Source: Cycloclasticus sp.
GTDB lineage: Bacteria > Pseudomonadota > Gammaproteobacteria > Methylococcales > Cycloclasticaceae
NCBI GenBank assembly: GCA_012960055.1
Contig: DUCA01000017.1
Location: forward strand, 1-7,477
Direction of reading: 5' to 3'
Length of the DNA: 7,477 bases
Positions within the stretch are counted from its first letter, which is position 1, and each line of letters opens with the position of its first letter. This document shows, piece by piece, positions 4,971 to 7,477 of this stretch. The translations under genes were made by a program, and so were the position numbers. Below the pieces are notes generated by a model, which made no database searches, was not told the origin of the DNA, and saw nothing but the letters and a program-made list of their open reading frames with translations.

Positions 4971-6763
4971 TGGTCTACATCGGTGCCTTTAATAACGGCT
5001 ACGTGATAAGCAAGGAGCTGAAGGGGGATGGTATATATGATGGGCGCAATGACATCATCTATTTCAGATACGCGAATGAGGCTAAGGCCTTCTACTTCTT
5101 CAAAGGAAGCCTTTTTATCAGCAAATACAAATAGCTTGCCGCCACGTGCTTGCACTTCTTGAAGGTTCGATTTTAACTTTTCAAGTAAGTCGTTATTCGG
5201 TGCCACAGCAACGATAGGCATGTGCTCATCAACTAGCGCTAATGGCCCGTGCTTCAATTCCCCTGCAGGGTATGCTTCAGCGTGAATATAGGTAATTTCT
5301 TTGAGTTTAAGCGCGCCTTCCATCGCAACGGGATATTGTTCGCCTCTACCCAAAAATAGCGCATTATTTTTATCTTCAAACTGGTCAGCAAAACAAATGA
5401 TTTCTGGCTCTAAACGTAATACTTCCGCCACCTTTTCAGGCAGTATTTCCAACTGCCTAACAATGTCCGTTTCCTGTTTTTTGCTAATGTTTTTGTGCTT
5501 GCCCAGCGCCACGACTAACATCAACAAAGCAGCTAATTGTGTTGTAAATGCTTTGGTCGATGCAACGCCAATCTCCAGCCCTGCTTTGGTCATTAAGTGC
5601 CATTGTGAGCCGCGTACTAATGAGCTTTCCGGCACATTACAGATAGACAGTGTGTGCTCATACCCCAGTGCAGAAGAAGCCTGTAATGCAGCTAATGTAT
5701 CAGCCGTTTCACCAGATTGTGAAATAGTAACGAACAATGTCTTTTTATTTACAACATGTGGTCGATACCTAAATTCGCTGGCAACTTCAACGCTACACGG
5801 CAGTCCTGCTAATGATTCAAACCAATATTTAGACACCATCCCCGCATGGAAACTTGTTCCACAGGCGACTATCTGGACTTCTTCAATTGTTTTAAAAGCC
5901 TCATTCGCATCCTCACCAAAACAACTATCTGATAGGCGCCCATTTTCTATTCTTCCTTCAATAGTGCGCTTCAGCGCAGCGGCCTGCTCAAAAATTTCTT
6001 TTTGCATGTAGTGGCGGTATTTACCTAGGCCTACATTGTCTGCTTTTAATTCTGTTTCAGTTATTGGGCGCGTCACTTGCTTACCTGACGCATCGTAGAT
6101 GATCACGCCATCAAGGGTTATATCTGCTACATCACCATCTTCTAAATAAATAAATTTGGACGCCTCACCCAATAAGGCGAACACGTCAGATGCAATGAAG
6201 AATTCACCGTCACCCAAGCCGATAACTAATGGGCTACCCTTGCGGGCTGCAATCATCCTGCCATTTTTGTTTTTCTCAATCACACCTAACGCATAGGCAC
6301 CGTTCAGCTGTTTTATTGTGCTCTGTACTGCTGCCAATAAGTCGCCAACGACCTTCCATGCATCGTAAACCGCGTGGACGATAACTTCGGTGTCTGTTTC
6401 AGAGTCGAATTCGTGGCCTTGTTGTATCTGTTGCTTACGCAATTCTTCGTGATTTTCAATAATGCCGTTATGAACCAGTGCAATATCGTTACAGACGTGC
6501 GGGTGCGCATTCGCTTGTGATGGAACACCATGTGTCGCCCACCTCGTATGAGAGATGCCACAAAATCCGGATAAAGGTTGTTCACTGATTAACTTTTCTA
6601 AGTTCTTAACCTTCCCTTGTTTGCGCCTACGTTGTACATCACCATTCTCATCAACAACCGCAACGCCAGCTGAGTCATATCCTCTGTATTCAAGGCGTTG
6701 TAAACCCTGCACTAACACTTGGGTAATGTCTCTTGTTGCTAACGCACCTACTATTCCGCACAT
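4934..6763 (-). CDS. glmS: Glutamine-fructose-6-phosphate aminotransferase (isomerizing), GlmS
   Basis: GlmS makes glucosamine-6-phosphate from fructose-6-phosphate and glutamine in the cytoplasm, the first step toward UDP-GlcNAc for peptidoglycan and lipopolysaccharide. The protein has 609 residues, as in E. coli. The N-terminal glutamine amidotransferase domain (about 1-240) shows the nucleophile Cys2 after Met1, YRGYDSAG (26-33), HTRWATHG (72-79), HNGIIEN (98-104) and Asp124. Two SIS sugar-isomerase domains follow, with CGTSFHA (301-307), SQSGETADT (348-356), STKAFTTQ (402-409), GRGEQYPVAMEGALKLKE (472-489) and HAEAYPAGELKHGP (494-507). The C-terminus DQPRNLAKSVTVE is the family standard. 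It starts one base after the glmU stop, with AGGA 5 bases before the ATG inside the glmU end, so the two are co-transcribed and probably coupled. No glmS ribozyme could fit in this gap. All key residues are present. Confidence 0.99.
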   Translation of the reverse strand: MCGIVGALATRDITQVLVQGLQRLEYRGYDSAGVAVVDENGDVQRRRKQGKVKNLEKLISEQPLSGFCGISHTRWATHGVPSQANAHPHVCNDIALVHNGIIENHEELRKQQIQQGHEFDSETDTEVIVHAVYDAWKVVGDLLAAVQSTIKQLNGAYALGVIEKNKNGRMIAARKGSPLVIGLGDGEFFIASDVFALLGEASKFIYLEDGDVADITLDGVIIYDASGKQVTRPITETELKADNVGLGKYRHYMQKEIFEQAAALKRTIEGRIENGRLSDSCFGEDANEAFKTIEEVQIVACGTSFHAGMVSKYWFESLAGLPCSVEVASEFRYRPHVVNKKTLFVTISQSGETADTLAALQASSALGYEHTLSICNVPESSLVRGSQWHLMTKAGLEIGVASTKAFTTQLAALLMLVVALGKHKNISKKQETDIVRQLEILPEKVAEVLRLEPEIICFADQFEDKNNALFLGRGEQYPVAMEGALKLKEITYIHAEAYPAGELKHGPLALVDEHMPIVAVAPNNDLLEKLKSNLQEVQARGGKLFVFADKKASFEEVEGLSLIRVSEIDDVIAPIIYTIPLQLLAYHVAVIKGTDVDQPRNLAKSVTVE

Positions 6764-6764
6764 A

Positions 6765-7477
6765 TCAGTCCTTAGTTGGTTTTTTCCAACCCTTCAGGGT
6801 TATTTGTTTCGCTCGCGACAGGGTTAGTTCACCTTCTGGCGCAGTTTTAGTTAATGTGGTTCCTGCGCCTATTGTGGCCCCTTTCTTAACAACAACAGGA
6901 GCGACAAGTTGCGTATCTGAGCCAATAAACACGTCATCTTCGATGATGGTTTTGAATTTACTAACGCCATCATAATTACACGTGATTGTTCCTGCGCCGA
7001 TATTGACAGCTTTACCAATCTCAGCATCACCAATGTAACTTAAATGGCTGATTTTAGACCCATCACCCACATTGGTTTTTTTAATTTCAACAAAATTGCC
7101 CACGTGAACATTTTTATTGAGCACAGCACCTGGTCTCAATCGTGCGTAGGGGCCTATTGAACTATTTTCACCAACACGACAGTCTTCTAATACACTGTTG
7201 GGTTTTATGGTTACACCATCGGCAAGCATGGTATTCGTCATATTGCAGTTTGCGGCGATATTAACATGAGAACCCAATGTCACTTTACCTTCAAAAACGC
7301 AATTTACATCTATATAAATATCCGTTCCTTGTATATCCAGCTCACCACGGATGTCTATCCGGTTGGCGTCTGCCAACGTAACCCCCATATCCATTAGCGC
7401 TTCGGCTTGGGTCTTCTGATAATGTCGCTCAACAATATTAAGTTCTCTTTTCGAGTTAACACCCATGACTTCAAATT
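6765..7477 (-). CDS. glmU: Bifunctional GlmU, C-terminal part (glucosamine-1-phosphate acetyltransferase domain; runs off the right edge)
   Basis: The frame is open from the stop at 6765-6767 to the window edge, giving 237 codons. An ATG at 7466 is internal (FEV-MGVNSK aligns with the linker in E. coli GlmU), not the start. GlmU acetylates glucosamine-1-phosphate with acetyl-CoA and then forms UDP-GlcNAc; the uridylyltransferase domain lies outside the window. What is seen is the linker helix and the left-handed beta-helix made of hexapeptide repeats. Conserved catalytic and binding stretches are ARLRPGA, VGNFVEIKK, SHLSYIGDAEIG, VNIGAGTITCNYDG and DVFIGSDTQLVAPV; these carry the Arg, Lys, His, Tyr and Asn residues used by the acetyltransferase in E. 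coli. It ends GWKKPTKD. It sits directly upstream of glmS, so the operon makes two enzymes of one pathway. Confidence 0.98.
   Translation of the reverse strand, partial: FEVMGVNSKRELNIVERHYQKTQAEALMDMGVTLADANRIDIRGELDIQGTDIYIDVNCVFEGKVTLGSHVNIAANCNMTNTMLADGVTIKPNSVLEDCRVGENSSIGPYARLRPGAVLNKNVHVGNFVEIKKTNVGDGSKISHLSYIGDAEIGKAVNIGAGTITCNYDGVSKFKTIIEDDVFIGSDTQLVAPVVVKKGATIGAGTTLTKTAPEGELTLSRAKQITLKGWKKPTKD

Noticed and set aside
5301..6011. Open frame of 236 codons on the plus strand inside glmS
   Set aside because: It is fully antisense to conserved glmS coding sequence, has no recognisable domain and no ribosome site; it is a shadow of the glmS frame.
6764..6764. glmS ribozyme/riboswitch upstream of glmS
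   Set aside because: Only one base separates glmU and glmS, and the ribozyme is known from Gram-positive bacteria.
1..7477. CRISPR array, tRNA, rRNA or complete insertion sequence
   Set aside because: No regularly spaced repeats, no transposase-like frame and no RNA-gene-like stretch was seen; nearly all of the window is accounted for by protein genes.

Overview
The window looks like part of the chromosome of a Gram-negative, probably marine-type gammaproteobacterium. The evidence is a glmU-glmS pair with gammaproteobacterial-type protein sequences (GlmS is 609 residues, the same length as the E. coli enzyme, with the same C-terminus), moderate base composition, and a compact catabolic operon of a kind common in hydrocarbon- or terpenoid-degrading marine gammaproteobacteria. 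The genus cannot be read from the sequence.

Right part (about 4934-7477, minus strand): conserved backbone for UDP-N-acetylglucosamine synthesis. The 3' part of glmU runs off the right edge and is followed after one base by a complete glmS. The 3' end of glmS is the standard landing site of Tn7-type elements (attTn7), so the DNA to its left is a position where accessory genes often accumulate.

Middle (about 4150-4933, plus strand): a complete small rhodanese-domain gene converges on glmS. Just before it lies a 5'-truncated remnant of an AhpD-like peroxidase-related gene. The remnant abuts a divergent promoter region containing a perfect 8-bp inverted repeat with a 12-bp spacer, a good operator candidate.

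Left part (1-4149, minus strand): five tightly packed genes that look like one operon. In order of transcription they encode an AlkB/XylM-type membrane di-iron hydroxylase, a small membrane methyltransferase of the isoprenylcysteine carboxyl methyltransferase type, the alpha and beta subunits of a Rieske ring-hydroxylating dioxygenase (ATGA overlap), and the start of an SCP2/lipid-transfer-type thiolase homologue that seems to lack the usual nucleophilic cysteine and runs off the left edge. The inferred logic is oxidation of a hydrophobic, alkyl-bearing ring compound: hydroxylation in the membrane, dihydroxylation of a ring by the Rieske enzyme, and carbon-carbon bond cleavage of a CoA-linked intermediate by the thiolase homologue. 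The substrate is unknown. No ferredoxin, reductase or regulator is visible; these would have to lie beyond the left edge or elsewhere. This operon is the best candidate for an undescribed system in the window.
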